A stretch of 64,000 nucleotides of DNA, from NCBI RefSeq assembly GCF_014400405.1, contig NZ_CP060496.1:3100001-3164000 (forward strand), read 5' to 3'. The notes beneath the pieces are model-generated. The model ran no database searches and had not been told where the DNA came from. It worked only from the letters and a program-made list of their open reading frames with translations. Source of the stretch: Brachybacterium sp. Z12 (lineage in GTDB: Bacteria > Actinomycetota > Actinomycetes > Actinomycetales > Dermabacteraceae). This document shows positions 47,327 to 56,219 of the stretch, piece by piece. A program made the position numbers and the translations under genes. Numbering within the stretch: position 1 is the stretch's first letter; each line of letters opens with the position of its first letter.

Positions 47327-47767
47327 ATGGACGCCATCAACCTGACCCTGGGGCTTCGCACCGATCCCGGCGTGCCGGCCCGGGTCGCCGCACGGATCGC
47401 CGAGGATCTGGCCGCGGATCTCTCCCGGACGTCGGGCCAGCCGTGGCAGGTCGATATCAGCGAGGGCGAGCTGCCGCTCGCCCCGGACGGCACCATTCCG
47501 TTGCTCGCCAACGCGCCGCAGCTGCTGGAGGAGCACGGGTGGGACTATCTCGTCTATCTCACCGATCTGCCGCGCTATCTCGATCACGACCCGGTGCTCA
47601 GCGAGGTCAGCGCCGATGCCCACGCCGCCCTCATCTCGCTGCCCTCCCTGGGCGCTCTACGAGTCTCCGACCGCACGAGGCGCCTGGTGGCGACGCTGAT
47701 CGACGCCGCCGCGGAATCACGTAGCCCCGATCCCGTCGGCGGCCAGGCCGTGGCCAGCCTGTGGTGA
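47327..47767 (+). CDS. Conserved hypothetical protein, N-terminal domain only
   Basis: 146 residues: AINLTLGLRTDPGVPARVAA, HGWDYLVYLTDLPRYLDHDP, SEVSADAHAALISLPSLGAL. This matches my recollection of a larger actinobacterial family in which this soluble domain precedes a membrane domain; here the protein stops shortly after the domain. It may therefore be a natural short form or a truncation, although the downstream DNA shows no matching continuation. Function unknown. Confidence 0.5.
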   Translation: MDAINLTLGLRTDPGVPARVAARIAEDLAADLSRTSGQPWQVDISEGELPLAPDGTIPLLANAPQLLEEHGWDYLVYLTDLPRYLDHDPVLSEVSADAHAALISLPSLGALRVSDRTRRLVATLIDAAAESRSPDPVGGQAVASLW

Positions 47768-47904
47768 GCACTGTGAGCACGGCCCAAGGTGGCACTGACC
47801 GCACGCTCCGCACCCCCGGCGCCGCTCCGGGTCCCCGACGGGGTGCTTGTGCGCGTACCGTCCTTGGTGAGGATATTCCGCCGCCGGACGAGGGAGAACC
47901 CGCT

Positions 47905-48423
47905 ATGACCACGATCGACTTCGAGGGCTTCTCGCCCCAGGTGTCCGCGAACGCGTGGGCGGCACCCAACGCCACCCTGATCGGGAAAGTGACGCTGGCA
48001 GAGGACTCCAGCGTCTTCTACTCCGCAGTGCTGCGCGGAGACATGGAGGCGATCACCATCGGCGAGCGCAGCAACATCCAGGATGGCTGCGTCGTCCACA
48101 CCGATCCCGGTCATCCCGTGGTGGTCGGCGCCGGGGTGTCCGTCGGGCACCGGGCCGTGCTGCACGGCTGCATTGTCGAGGATGACGCCCTGATCGGGAT
48201 GGGCGCGGTGGTGCTCAACGGCGCTGTGGTGGGGGCTGGCAGCCTGGTCGCCGCCGGCGCGGTGGTCACCGAGGGTATGCAGATCCCGCCCGGCTCGCTC
48301 GTGGCCGGGGTGCCCGCGAAGGTGCGCAAGCAGCTCGACGAGGACGCGCTCGAAGCGCTGCGACAGAACGCTCGCACCTATGTGGTGCTCGCGGCACAGC
48401 ACCGGGAAGAAACCCGCGGCTGA
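47905..48423 (+). CDS. Gamma-class carbonic anhydrase family protein
   Basis: The ATG at 47905 has GAGGGAGAA upstream (172 residues). The left-handed beta-helix hexapeptide pattern runs through APNATLIGKVTLAEDSSVFY, IGERSNIQDGCVVHTDPGHP and VGHRAVLHGCIVEDDALIGM. The His ligands lie in VVHTD and SVGHRAVLHGC. VAGVPAKVRK ends the helix, followed by a helical tail. The family (YrdA/CaiE/Cam-like) binds Zn or Fe as trimers; many members lack proven carbonic anhydrase activity. It is followed by the adenosine deaminase gene after 124 bases. Confidence 0.88.
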   Translation: MTTIDFEGFSPQVSANAWAAPNATLIGKVTLAEDSSVFYSAVLRGDMEAITIGERSNIQDGCVVHTDPGHPVVVGAGVSVGHRAVLHGCIVEDDALIGMGAVVLNGAVVGAGSLVAAGAVVTEGMQIPPGSLVAGVPAKVRKQLDEDALEALRQNARTYVVLAAQHREETRG

Positions 48424-48547
48424 CCGCCACCGTGGGCATCGGACACCCTCAGGAACCGTTGTCGGCAGAGAATGCCTGCAGCGGCGGCAGACCCCCAGCG
48501 CCTCCGCGACCCGGGAGGCCCTTAACCGGCCCGCGTATCCTGCGAAG

Positions 48548-49674
48548 ATGGACCTCACACCTTCTCTCGTCGGCGCGCTGCCGAAGGTTGCCCTGCACGA
48601 TCACCTCGACGGCGGCCTGCGTGCCGAGACCGTGCTCGAGCTGAGCCGCGAGCTGGGGCTCGCGGTGCCCGGGATCGACGCCGACGCCGACGCCACCCTG
48701 GCGGTGCCCGATGCCCCGGCGGCCTCCGAGACCGAGGCCGTCGCCGACTGGTTCCACACCGCCGCCGATTCCGGCTCGCTGCCCGCCTATCTTTCCACCT
48801 TCGAACGCACCGTCGCCCTCATGCAGACAGCCCCCACCTGCGCCGCATCGCCCGCGAGTTCGTGGAGGACATGGTCGCCGACGGGGTGGTCTACGCCGAG
48901 ACCCGCTGGGCCCCGCACCAGCACACGGGGGCCGGGCTCAGCCTCGACCAGGCCGTCCAGGCCGTGCAGGACGGACTCGAGGAGGGCGTCGCCGCAGCGG
49001 AGGCGGCCGGGCGACGCATCGTCGTGGGGCAGCTGCTGTGCTACCTGCGCCACCTCGACCCCACCGACGACCTGGTGGAGATCGCTCTGGCCCGCCGTGA
49101 CACCGGCGTGCTGGGCCTGGACCTCGCCGGCCCCGAGGACGGGTTCCCCGCCTCCCGGTTCCGCACCCAGTTCGAGACGGCGCGCGCCGCAGGGCTGCGG
49201 GTGACGATCCACGCTGGGGAGGCCGACGGGCCCGCCTCGATCGCTGACGCCCTGGACTGCGGCGCCGAGCGGATCGGGCACGGCGTGCGCCTGCTCGAGG
49301 ACGTCACCGGCGATCAGCTGGGCCCCGTCGCGCAGCGCGTGCACCGCGATCAGATCTGCCTCGAGGTATGCCCCAGCTCGAATCTGCAGACCGGTATCGC
49401 CGACGACATCACCGCGCACCCGGTCGGCCCGCTGCACCGCCACGGTTTCGCCGTTGCCCTCAGCAGCGACAACCGCCTGATGAGCCGCACCCGCACCTCG
49501 CGCGAGATGCTGCTGACGGCGCAGACCTTCAGCTGGACGCTCGCGGACCTCGAGCAGGTGGTGCTCACCGGGCTCGGGAACGGATTCGCCGCGACCCCGC
49601 AGCGGCAGGCGCTGCGGGACGAGGTCGTCCTCCCGGCCTTCCGCGCCGTGCGAGGCGCCGACGAGGACGCGTGA
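48548..49674 (+). CDS. add: Adenosine deaminase, one frameshift
   Basis: The ATG at 48548 starts LPKVALHDHLDGGLRAETVL, giving the metal pair His17/His19. EFVEDMVADGVVYAETRWAP, VTIHAGEADGPASIADAL (catalytic His/Glu), GVRLLEDV, LEVCPSSNLQTG and VALSSDNRLMS (metal Asp) complete the family set. The frame breaks near 48831: CCCCC needs one more C, joining LMQTAPHLRRIAREF and giving about 375 residues. It hydrolyses adenosine to inosine plus ammonia in purine salvage. A long inverted repeat follows the gene. Confidence 0.9.
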
Positions 49675-49745
49675 GCCTCGGTGTCGTCGAGCTGGGCGAG
49701 TCGTGACGGCGCCGCGAAGGGCACCTGAGCCGCTGCCGCGCTGAA

Positions 49746-49802
49746 CGAGTCGTGGGTTCGGTACCTCTGGAGCCCCTCCACCGGCACCGAACCCACGACT
49801 CG
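49746..49802. terminator. Perfect 17-bp inverted repeat between convergent genes
   Basis: CGAGTCGTGGGTTCGGT (49746-49762) is exactly complementary to ACCGAACCCACGACTCG (49786-49802), with a 23-base loop. It sits between the stops of the deaminase (+) and the GHMP kinase (-), so it can end transcription from both sides. Confidence 0.7.
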
Positions 49803-49823
49803 ATATCGCCCGACGCGCGGAAC

Positions 49824-51125
49824 CTACAGGCGTCGGCCCGGCGCTCCTGGCCGTGTGACCAGAACGCTCGCGGTCTCCGGCGCTCCGTCCGTGCGGCGAT
49901 AGCGCTCGCCCCACGCTGCGGCGAAGCCGTCTGCGTCGGCCGTGGGGACCAGCGCCCAGACGCTGCCGCCGAACCCGGCGCCGAAGGCGGAGGCCGCCCT
50001 CGCACCGAGCTGCTCGGCACTGCGCACCAGCTCGATGGTCTGCGGGATCTGGTTGCGCAGATGGGTCTCGGCGAGACGCTGCGAGGCGGCGACCGCAGCG
50101 GCGAAGGTGTCGAGGTCTCCGTCCCGCAGGGACGCGTGCGCGCGCGGTACCAGCACGGCGGATTCGATCAGGAACTGGTCCAGCCGGTCCCGCTCCATGC
50201 CCTCGGCGGCGAGACGGCGCAGCGGCGTGAGCCGTTCGTCCCCGGCCAGGGGCGAGGCGGCCAGGTCGCCACCTGCGGGAAGCTGTGCTGCGAGGTCCAT
50301 CTCGGCCCGCAGCGGGGCCTCCAGATCCTCCCCGATCAGGGAGCGCAGGGCCGCCTGGAGCGTCGCGTCGGACCGGCCCGTCTGGCGGTTCCAGCGCTCG
50401 ACGATGGCGCCGAGCAGGGCGGGGCCGCGGTTGTAGAGCTCCTGGACGTTACCGGTCTTCTCGGCCAACACGCCGCTGACGGCGACCACGAAGGACCACT
50501 CCTGCGGCAAGGCCACCCGGTCGATGACGCGCATCGGGTCGAACTCCGCATAGGAGATCTGCCCCTGTTCGCTCGCGAGCATCCCCGTATGGTCCAGGGA
50601 GCCGCCGCTGGTGCCCACCCCGGGCCGGCCAGCGAGGTCGCCGAAGCTCTTGCCATTCTCGATCGAGGCGGCATAGCCGGCGAGGCTCATCCGTTCCGGC
50701 AGCTGCGCAGTCCACGCCTCGGTGGAGCTCAGCCCGGCCAGATCCGCGAGCGCCATCGCGGCGCCGGTGATCATCGCCGAAGAGCTCGACATCCCGGAGG
50801 CGGGCGGGAGGTCCGAAGCTACGGCGAGCCGTGCGGCGGGCAGCGGGCCGAAGTTCTTCGTGAGCCTCGCGAGAACCGTGTGGACGTACCGGCCCCAGTG
50901 CCCGGGCGGGAGGTCCGGCACCGTGTCCGCCTCGAGGTGGAGCGTTCCGGGGTAGGCGTCGCTCGCGGCTTCGAGGGTGCCGGGCGGGCCCGTCACCGCC
51001 TCCGCCCGGACGGTGATCCCGCGGTCCACCGCGCAGACCAGCACCCGTCCCCCGCCGTAGTCGGTGTGCTTGCCGAGCACCTCGATCCGCCCGGGCATCT
51101 CCCAGGTGACCGGGGTGGGCGTCAC
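49824..51125 (-). CDS. galK: Galactokinase-family GHMP sugar kinase
   Basis: 433 residues from the GTG at 51125, which overlaps the upstream stop (GTGA). PGRIEVLGKHTDYGGGRVL is the galactokinase signature. SDLPPASGMSSSSAMITGAA is the GHMP ATP-binding loop, and GAGFGGSVWALVP the C-terminal glycine motif. It is the third gene of an operon with a nucleotidyltransferase and a phosphohexomutase. LGKHTDYGGG carries Lys where classical GalK has GEHTDYN, so the sugar may differ from galactose; the symbol is a family label. Confidence 0.82.
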   Translation of the reverse strand: MTPTPVTWEMPGRIEVLGKHTDYGGGRVLVCAVDRGITVRAEAVTGPPGTLEAASDAYPGTLHLEADTVPDLPPGHWGRYVHTVLARLTKNFGPLPAARLAVASDLPPASGMSSSSAMITGAAMALADLAGLSSTEAWTAQLPERMSLAGYAASIENGKSFGDLAGRPGVGTSGGSLDHTGMLASEQGQISYAEFDPMRVIDRVALPQEWSFVVAVSGVLAEKTGNVQELYNRGPALLGAIVERWNRQTGRSDATLQAALRSLIGEDLEAPLRAEMDLAAQLPAGGDLAASPLAGDERLTPLRRLAAEGMERDRLDQFLIESAVLVPRAHASLRDGDLDTFAAAVAASQRLAETHLRNQIPQTIELVRSAEQLGARAASAFGAGFGGSVWALVPTADADGFAAAWGERYRRTDGAPETASVLVTRPGAPGRRL

Positions 51126-51913
51126 AGGGTGACCTCGGTACCGCTCAGTCGGCGCTCCACCTCATCGATGTCATCGCGGCGCGAGAGATCCAGGACCCCG
51201 CCCGCGAAGGGGATGACCTGCACCTTCTCCAGCTCTCGCACGGCGTCGACGATCTCGAGCTCCCCGCGCGGGGACGGCTCGATCCGGTCGCAGGCCTCGA
51301 AGATCTCCGACGTGAAGGCGAAGGCGTTCATGCTCACCAGCGCGTCCTCGCCGGCGGCGGCGAGCGTGGCGGCGTCGGGCTTCTCCACGATCCGGTCGAG
51401 CAGGTCGCCGCTGCGCTCGATGAGCGCGAAGGCGGCGATGCGGTCGGCGGGGATGTTGCCGCCGCTGACCAGGGCGCCGCGCTCGAAGCCGAGCAGCGCG
51501 TTGCCCTGGGCCTGCAGCAGGCGGGCGATCCCCTCGCCGGGGTAGAGGTTGTCGCCGTTGACCATGATGAACGGCTCCCCGGCCACGGCCTCGCGGGCGG
51601 AGGCGACGGCGTCGGCGGTGCCGCGCGGCTCCTCCTGCACGGCCAGCAGCACCTCGAGGCGCGAGGGGGCGACCTCGGCCAGGTGGCGGGTGAACTCCTC
51701 GTGCTCGGGCGCGACCACGAGCACGGCCCGGCGGATGCCGGCGTCGGCCAGGGCGCTGAGCGAATAGTCGATCAGGCGGTGCTCGCCGATCGGCATGAGC
51801 GCCTTGTGGCCGGAGGCCGCAGCAGCGGCCTGCTCCGCGCTGAGGCCGTCGCCGCCGGCGGCGCGCATACGGCTGCCCAGGCCCCTCGCGAGGAGGACGG
51901 CGGTGGTGATCAC
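51122..51913 (-). CDS. Sugar nucleotidyltransferase (UDP-sugar pyrophosphorylase-like)
   Basis: The GTG at 51913 (MITTAVLLARGLGSRMRAAG) gives 263 residues; the longer frame overlaps the mutase and is rejected. The signature LLARGLGSRM matches the LxAGxGxRm nucleotide loop but has Arg for the first Gly. MVNGDNLYP supplies the metal Asp, followed by IVEKPDAATL and SMNAFAFTSEIFEACDRIE. It should join a sugar-1-phosphate and NTP to make NDP-sugar. Adjacent sugar kinase and hexomutase genes suggest a complete activation route. The ATPase-like HKALMPIGEHRLIDYSL segment is a typical acceptor loop. Confidence 0.78.
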   Translation of the reverse strand: MITTAVLLARGLGSRMRAAGGDGLSAEQAAAAASGHKALMPIGEHRLIDYSLSALADAGIRRAVLVVAPEHEEFTRHLAEVAPSRLEVLLAVQEEPRGTADAVASAREAVAGEPFIMVNGDNLYPGEGIARLLQAQGNALLGFERGALVSGGNIPADRIAAFALIERSGDLLDRIVEKPDAATLAAAGEDALVSMNAFAFTSEIFEACDRIEPSPRGELEIVDAVRELEKVQVIPFAGGVLDLSRRDDIDEVERRLSGTEVTL

Positions 51914-51926
51914 GGGGTGGAGGTCA

Positions 51927-53343
51927 TCATGCTCCCAGATCGTAATGGTCGGCGATGGTGCGGGAGAGCGCCTGGGCATCCTCCGCGCTCTCCGCCTCGG
52001 AGAACACGCGGATCACCGGCTCGGTGCCGGAGAAGCGGATCGTCAGCCAGGAATCGTCGGCGAAATAGATCTTGCAGCCATCCTCCCAGGAGATCCGGTC
52101 GATCTCGCGGTCGAAGGCGGGCAGCTCGTGCTCGTCGAAGATCCGCTTCGCCAGCTCCTCGCGGCGCTCGGGGGTGTACCCGTAGGCCGCCTCCTCCATC
52201 ACGAGCGCCCCGTGCCGCTCCACCAGCTCCGCATACAGCTGCGAGACTTCTTGCCGGAGCGGGCGACCATCTCCACAAGCAGCCCGGCGGCTTGGATCCC
52301 GTCCTTGCCCGGGATGTGGCCGCGCACCGTGAGACCCCGGAGGACTCCCCGCCGATCACCGCATCGGTCTCGGCCATCTTGGCGCTGATCCACTTGAAGC
52401 CGACGGGCACCTCATGGCAGACCTCCCCGTGCGCGGCCGCGACCCGGTCCAGCAGATGCGTGGTGGAGAAGTTGCGGACCACCGGCCCGCGCCAGCCCTT
52501 CCCGGTGAGCAGGTACTCGTACAGCAGCACCAGCACCTGATTGGGGCTGAGGTAGTTCCCCTGGTCATCGATGATGCCGAGGCGGTCCGCGTCGCCGTCG
52601 GTCGCGATCCCCAGATCCGCGCCGTGCTCGATCACCGCCTGGCGCAGCGGGGAGAGGCTCCCTTCCGCTGGGGACGGCATCCGCCCGCCGAACAGCGGAT
52701 CGTGGCGGGCGTTGATCACCTCGACCTGGCAGCGGGCGCTGACCAGGATGGTCTGCAGGCTGGTCTGGGCCACGCCGAACATCGGATCCAGCACGATGTT
52801 CAGGTGCGCGTGGCGGATCGCCTCGAGATCCAGCTGGGAGATGATCGCATCGAGGTACCGGTTGATCGAGGACTGCTCGGTGACCAGCTCGCTGTCACGC
52901 ACCTCGTGCGGGGCCAGGGAGCGGACGTCGGCCGGGGCGAGGGTCGCCACGTGGGCCGAGAGCTCATCGGTGACCCCGAGATCGGCATCCCGCCCGCCCT
53001 CGGTGAAGATCTTCAGCCCGTTGTACAGGGCCGGGTTGTGGGAGGCGGTGACGGCGATGCCGTACGCGGCGCCCGTCTGCTTCACCGTCCACATGCACAT
53101 GGGGGTGGGCACCGGACGGGTGATCACGCGCACCGGTATGCCGTTGCCGGCCAGCACCTCGATCGCCCACCAGGCGGCGACGTCGGAGAGGAAGCGCCGG
53201 TCGTAGCTGATCACCAGGCCGCGCTCGACCGCGCCCTCGGTGTGCATGCGGTCCGCCAGACTCTGCGCGAGGAGCCGGACGTTCTCGCGGGTGAACTCGT
53301 CCCCGATGATGGCCCTCCAGCCACCGGTGCCGAACTGGATCAT
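51927..53343 (-). CDS. Phosphoglucomutase/phosphomannomutase family protein, two frameshifts
   Basis: About 473 residues after restoring one base at each of two sites: near 52345 (GGGG to GGGGG, SSGGLTVRGHIPGKDGIQAA) and near 52248 (SGK-VSQLYAELVERHGA). Motifs in order: FGTGGWRAIIGDEFTREN, catalytic-Ser loop VTASHNPALYNGLK, metal loop TDGDADRLG, sugar loop IGGESSG and phosphate-binding RFSGTEPVIRVFSEA. It moves phosphate between C6 and C1 of hexoses. It is first gene of the sugar-activation operon, and the promoter at 53422-53450 lies directly upstream. Confidence 0.87.
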
Positions 53344-53421
53344 CGTCGCTCCTTCGCCGTGGGGTGGGACGGGCGAGCGTTCGGCGCCGACCCCTGACCC
53401 CTATACGTTCAGGTTCAGAAC

Positions 53422-53450
53422 AAACTAGACGGCACGGAGGCGGGTGTCAA
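53422..53450 (-). promoter_or_regulatory. Promoter of the sugar-activation operon
   Basis: On the minus strand, TTGACA (53445-53450) and TAGTTT (53422-53427) are separated by exactly 17 bases, a near-ideal housekeeping promoter. It points at the mutase gene start 79 bases away. Just downstream, GTTCAG is repeated in GTTCAGGTTCAGAAC (plus strand, 53407-53421), a possible operator over the transcription start. Confidence 0.7.
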
Positions 53451-53462
53451 GGCCCGCACTCG

Positions 53463-54209
53463 TCACTCGCGCACCGGCGTGAGCTGGCCGTCGACCATCT
53501 CCAGGACCCTGTCGCAGCAGGGAAGGATCTCATGGTCGTGGGTCACCATGACCCCCGCGATGCTCTTCTCGTGGCACTGCTCGGCGAGCAGCTTCACGAT
53601 GTCCTGGCTCCGTTGACGGTCCAGAGCTGCGGTCGGCTCGTCCACGAGCAGGACTCCTGGCGCGTTGACCAGGGCACGAGCGATCCCAACGCGCTGGCGT
53701 TCACCGCCGGAGAGCTGACCCGGGCGGCTGTCGGCCCGGTGCCCCATGCCGACGGATTCCAGGAACGGCGATGGATCGAACGTGCGGGTCCTGCCACGTC
53801 GGTGGGCGAGGCGGTATGCCAGGCGCAGCTGGTCGGCGGAGGTCAGGGCAGGGATGAGATTGCCTGACTGGAAGACGAATCCGAGGTGCTCTCGACGGAA
53901 TCGCGCCAGCGCGCCCTGCCCTCCGTCGCTGCGCACTGCGGCGAGGTCCCGCCCCAGCACCCGGACATCTCCCGCGGTGGGGGAGGCGAGTGCCCCGGCA
54001 ACGGCCAGCAGGGAAGACTTGCCGGCGCCGGAGGGGCCGATGATCGCGACCAGCTCGCCGGCGTTCACCTCGAGGTTGACCTGGTCGAGCGCGCGGACGG
54101 TTCCCTCGCCATCGCCGAGCTCCAGGGTGACGTCTTGCAGGTGCAGGCCCTGATGGCGTGTTTCGGCAGCGGTGTCGAGCGTGGTGCTCGCGGTGGTGGT
54201 GTTCGTCAT
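53463..54209 (-). CDS. ABC exporter ATPase (LolD/MacB-type)
   Basis: 248 residues: Walker A IIGPSGAGKSSLLAVAG, Q-loop FVFQSGNLIP, signature QLSGGERQRVGIARALVNAP, Walker B VLLVDEPTAALD and H-loop MVTHDHEIL. This is the family that works with FtsX-type permeases. It overlaps the permease gene by four bases (ATGA). These pairs move lipoproteins, peptides or signals, or act as mechanotransmitters. Expected to be controlled by the TetR regulator upstream (see operator entries). Confidence 0.92.
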   Translation of the reverse strand: MTNTTTASTTLDTAAETRHQGLHLQDVTLELGDGEGTVRALDQVNLEVNAGELVAIIGPSGAGKSSLLAVAGALASPTAGDVRVLGRDLAAVRSDGGQGALARFRREHLGFVFQSGNLIPALTSADQLRLAYRLAHRRGRTRTFDPSPFLESVGMGHRADSRPGQLSGGERQRVGIARALVNAPGVLLVDEPTAALDRQRSQDIVKLLAEQCHEKSIAGVMVTHDHEILPCCDRVLEMVDGQLTPVRE

Positions 54210-55369
54210 CGTGTGCCTCCCAAGGCGGAGATCGGTTCGATACGGGTCACGCGCAGGACCGCGATGGCGGCACCCACGAGACCCAGGGAGATGGTGATGG
54301 TGGAGGCCAGCGCGATGGGCCCGGCCTCGAGCGAGAAGGGCATTCCGGCGGGCATCAACGCTCCAAGGCCCACGCCGATCGCTGCGCCCAGTGCGGTGAA
54401 GGTGACGAGCAGGATCGCGGCCTGGGCGAGCCCGTCACGAAGCAGGTATCGGGCCGAGGCGCCCATGGCGCGCAGGACTGCGAGCTCGTGGCCGCGCTGG
54501 ATGGTCCAGACAGTGAAGAACGCGCCGACGACGAGCGCCCCGATCGCGTAGAGGAACCACTGGATCATGCTCAGCGTGAGGGTCTCGGCCTGATAGCCCG
54601 GAGAAGCGTTGAAGGACTGCTCGAGTGTCATAGACGTCGTCCCGGCGGCACTGTCGCCGGCTGCCAGGGCATCAGCGTCTCCCTTGGCGAGCGGGGAGCC
54701 GTCGACTGCTTCGATAGCAACCACGGAGGCGTACTCGAAGTCGAGTGCCGCGAGCTGCTCCGCGGTCGGCGCGGCACCGTCAGGGGCCTCGCCCGCGGCG
54801 ATCAGCTGCCAGGTGCCCAGGGGCAGGTAGGCGACGTCGACGTGTCCGAAGGTGGCCTGCCCGTCGGTGAAGCCGATGACTTCGAGCTCGGTGCCCACCT
54901 GGTCCAGGGTGATGACAGAGCCGAGCTCCAGGCCCTCGCCGCGCAAGGTCTCGGAGACGATGATCCCGCCGGGTGCGCCGAGCGCGCTACCGGCGGACAG
55001 CTCGGGCGCGAGGAAGGAGTCCGGTTCGATACCGAACAGTGTCAGGTCGACCTGGAGGCCTTGATCGGTCTCCGCATTCATGATGGATGCGCCCATCGGA
55101 GAGGCGGTGGCGACATCGGGCTGCTCCTTCCAGGCCGCGATCTGCTCGTCGTCGACGATCGATCGGGAGAAGGCGTTGTCCGCTTTCGTGCCTTCATCGA
55201 AAGCGAACGAGGTGACGGGCATCGACTTCAGGCCGGAGACTCCGTCGTTGACCAGGCCGGCGGAGAGTCCGGAGAGCAGGACCATGAGGACAGCGATCAG
55301 GGCGATGACGACGCCCATGAGGCTGAAGCGTCCACGGGCGAAAGCCAGTTCGCGCAGTGCGAGGAACAT
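54206..55369 (-). CDS. ABC exporter permease (FtsX/MacB-like)
   Basis: The ATG at 55369 has GAAGGA seven bases upstream (387 residues). One N-terminal membrane segment (FSLMGVVIALIAVLMVLLSG) is followed by a ~230-residue extracytoplasmic domain (MacB_PCD-like), then three segments in the FtsX domain (WFLYAIGALVVGAFFTVWTI, LAQAAILLVTFTALGAAIGV, ALASTITISLGLVGAAIAV). The cytoplasmic loop HELAVLRAMGASARYL is the coupling element. Operon order is permease then ATPase, with the TetR gene upstream on the same strand. Confidence 0.88.
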   Translation of the reverse strand: MFLALRELAFARGRFSLMGVVIALIAVLMVLLSGLSAGLVNDGVSGLKSMPVTSFAFDEGTKADNAFSRSIVDDEQIAAWKEQPDVATASPMGASIMNAETDQGLQVDLTLFGIEPDSFLAPELSAGSALGAPGGIIVSETLRGEGLELGSVITLDQVGTELEVIGFTDGQATFGHVDVAYLPLGTWQLIAAGEAPDGAAPTAEQLAALDFEYASVVAIEAVDGSPLAKGDADALAAGDSAAGTTSMTLEQSFNASPGYQAETLTLSMIQWFLYAIGALVVGAFFTVWTIQRGHELAVLRAMGASARYLLRDGLAQAAILLVTFTALGAAIGVGLGALMPAGMPFSLEAGPIALASTITISLGLVGAAIAVLRVTRIEPISALGGTR

Positions 55370-55455
55370 TGGGAGTCCTTCGGGGTCGGTGTTACGGGCG
55401 ACGCCGATGGCAGGCCGGGCTCAAACGCATCGCGCCCCGCCCTTTTGTCGACACC

Positions 55456-55489
55456 ACGTCGAGATGATGTCGACAGTGTGTCACGATCT
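55456..55489. promoter_or_regulatory. TetR operator copy 1 (ABC exporter)
   Basis: A 34-base block matches the block upstream of the TetR gene at 27 positions, with ACGTCGAGATG at its left and a CGACA-x2-GTGTC core. It is 87 bases upstream of the permease start. TGTCGACA at 55469-55476 is a perfect palindrome within it. Confidence 0.6.
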
Positions 55490-55569
55490 CCGATGTGGGC
55501 GCACCGCGAAGGCATGAGTGCTCGATCACTGCCGCGCGGCGAGCGGCGCCTGCCCGGCAGGCGCCCGTC

Positions 55570-56160
55570 TTACTGCCCTCGGCCACCGAGCTCGCGCACC
55601 AGCGGTCCGAGCATGGTCGCGAGGAGGTTTCGCACCTGGTCCAGATCGAGGCCGGTCTCGAGCTGCAGGGTGGCGGCGTGAACTACGGCGTTGACCAATT
55701 CTGCGGTCGCCTCGGGGGACTCCACGCCGAGCTCGGTGAGGGTCTGGATCAGGGGCTCCTGGAGGTCGCGATGCATGCGCACGGCCTGCTGATCGATCGC
55801 TTCGCTCGGCTCCAGGGCAGCCAGGGCCGTGCCCACCGCATGGGCGCCCTCGGCGACGAGTTCGACGTTCGCCACGGCGTAGGCCAGCACGCTGTCGGCA
55901 ACCGTCGGCGCCGCCGCCACCGCGCCGGTCACTCGCTCAACCCAGCGAGGATAGATGTCGCGGACCATTGCCTGCAGCAGCTCTTGCTTCGAGCCGAAGT
56001 ACTGGTACGTACTGGTGCGCGCAAGTCCCGCCCGCTCAGCGACTGCTGACAGGCTCGGCGCCTCGCCGGTCTCCAGGAGGAGGTCGTGGGCAGCATCGAG
56101 CAGCGAGCGTTCGCGCGCTGCGCGGTGCTCTGCGACGGTCGGCTGACTGATACGAGGCAT
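55570..56160 (-). CDS. TetR-family transcriptional regulator
   Basis: 196 residues. The N-terminal TetR HTH is EHRAARERSLLDAAHDLLLE then PSLSAVAERAGLARTSTYQYFGSKQELLQAM. The C-terminal ligand domain is helical, including DSVLAYAVANVELVAEGAHAV and LNAVVHAATLQLETGLDLDQ. Start ATG at 56160. It lies upstream of the FtsX-type exporter on the same strand, and similar 34-base blocks stand before both transcription units, so it probably represses itself and the exporter until a ligand binds. Confidence 0.88.
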   Translation of the reverse strand: MPRISQPTVAEHRAARERSLLDAAHDLLLETGEAPSLSAVAERAGLARTSTYQYFGSKQELLQAMVRDIYPRWVERVTGAVAAAPTVADSVLAYAVANVELVAEGAHAVGTALAALEPSEAIDQQAVRMHRDLQEPLIQTLTELGVESPEATAELVNAVVHAATLQLETGLDLDQVRNLLATMLGPLVRELGGRGQ

Positions 56161-56171
56161 GAGCCGACCAT

Positions 56172-56205
56172 ACGTCGAGATGGTCCCGACATCGTGTCGG
56201 GATCT
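56172..56205. promoter_or_regulatory. TetR operator copy 2 (tetR / membrane-protein divergent promoter)
   Basis: The second copy of the 34-base block contains the near-perfect palindrome TCCCGACA-TCG-TGTCGGGA. It fills the 59-base gap between tetR (-) and the small membrane protein gene (+), so both directions are likely controlled. Confidence 0.62.
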
Positions 56206-56219
56206 TGTAGGGTTCGGGC

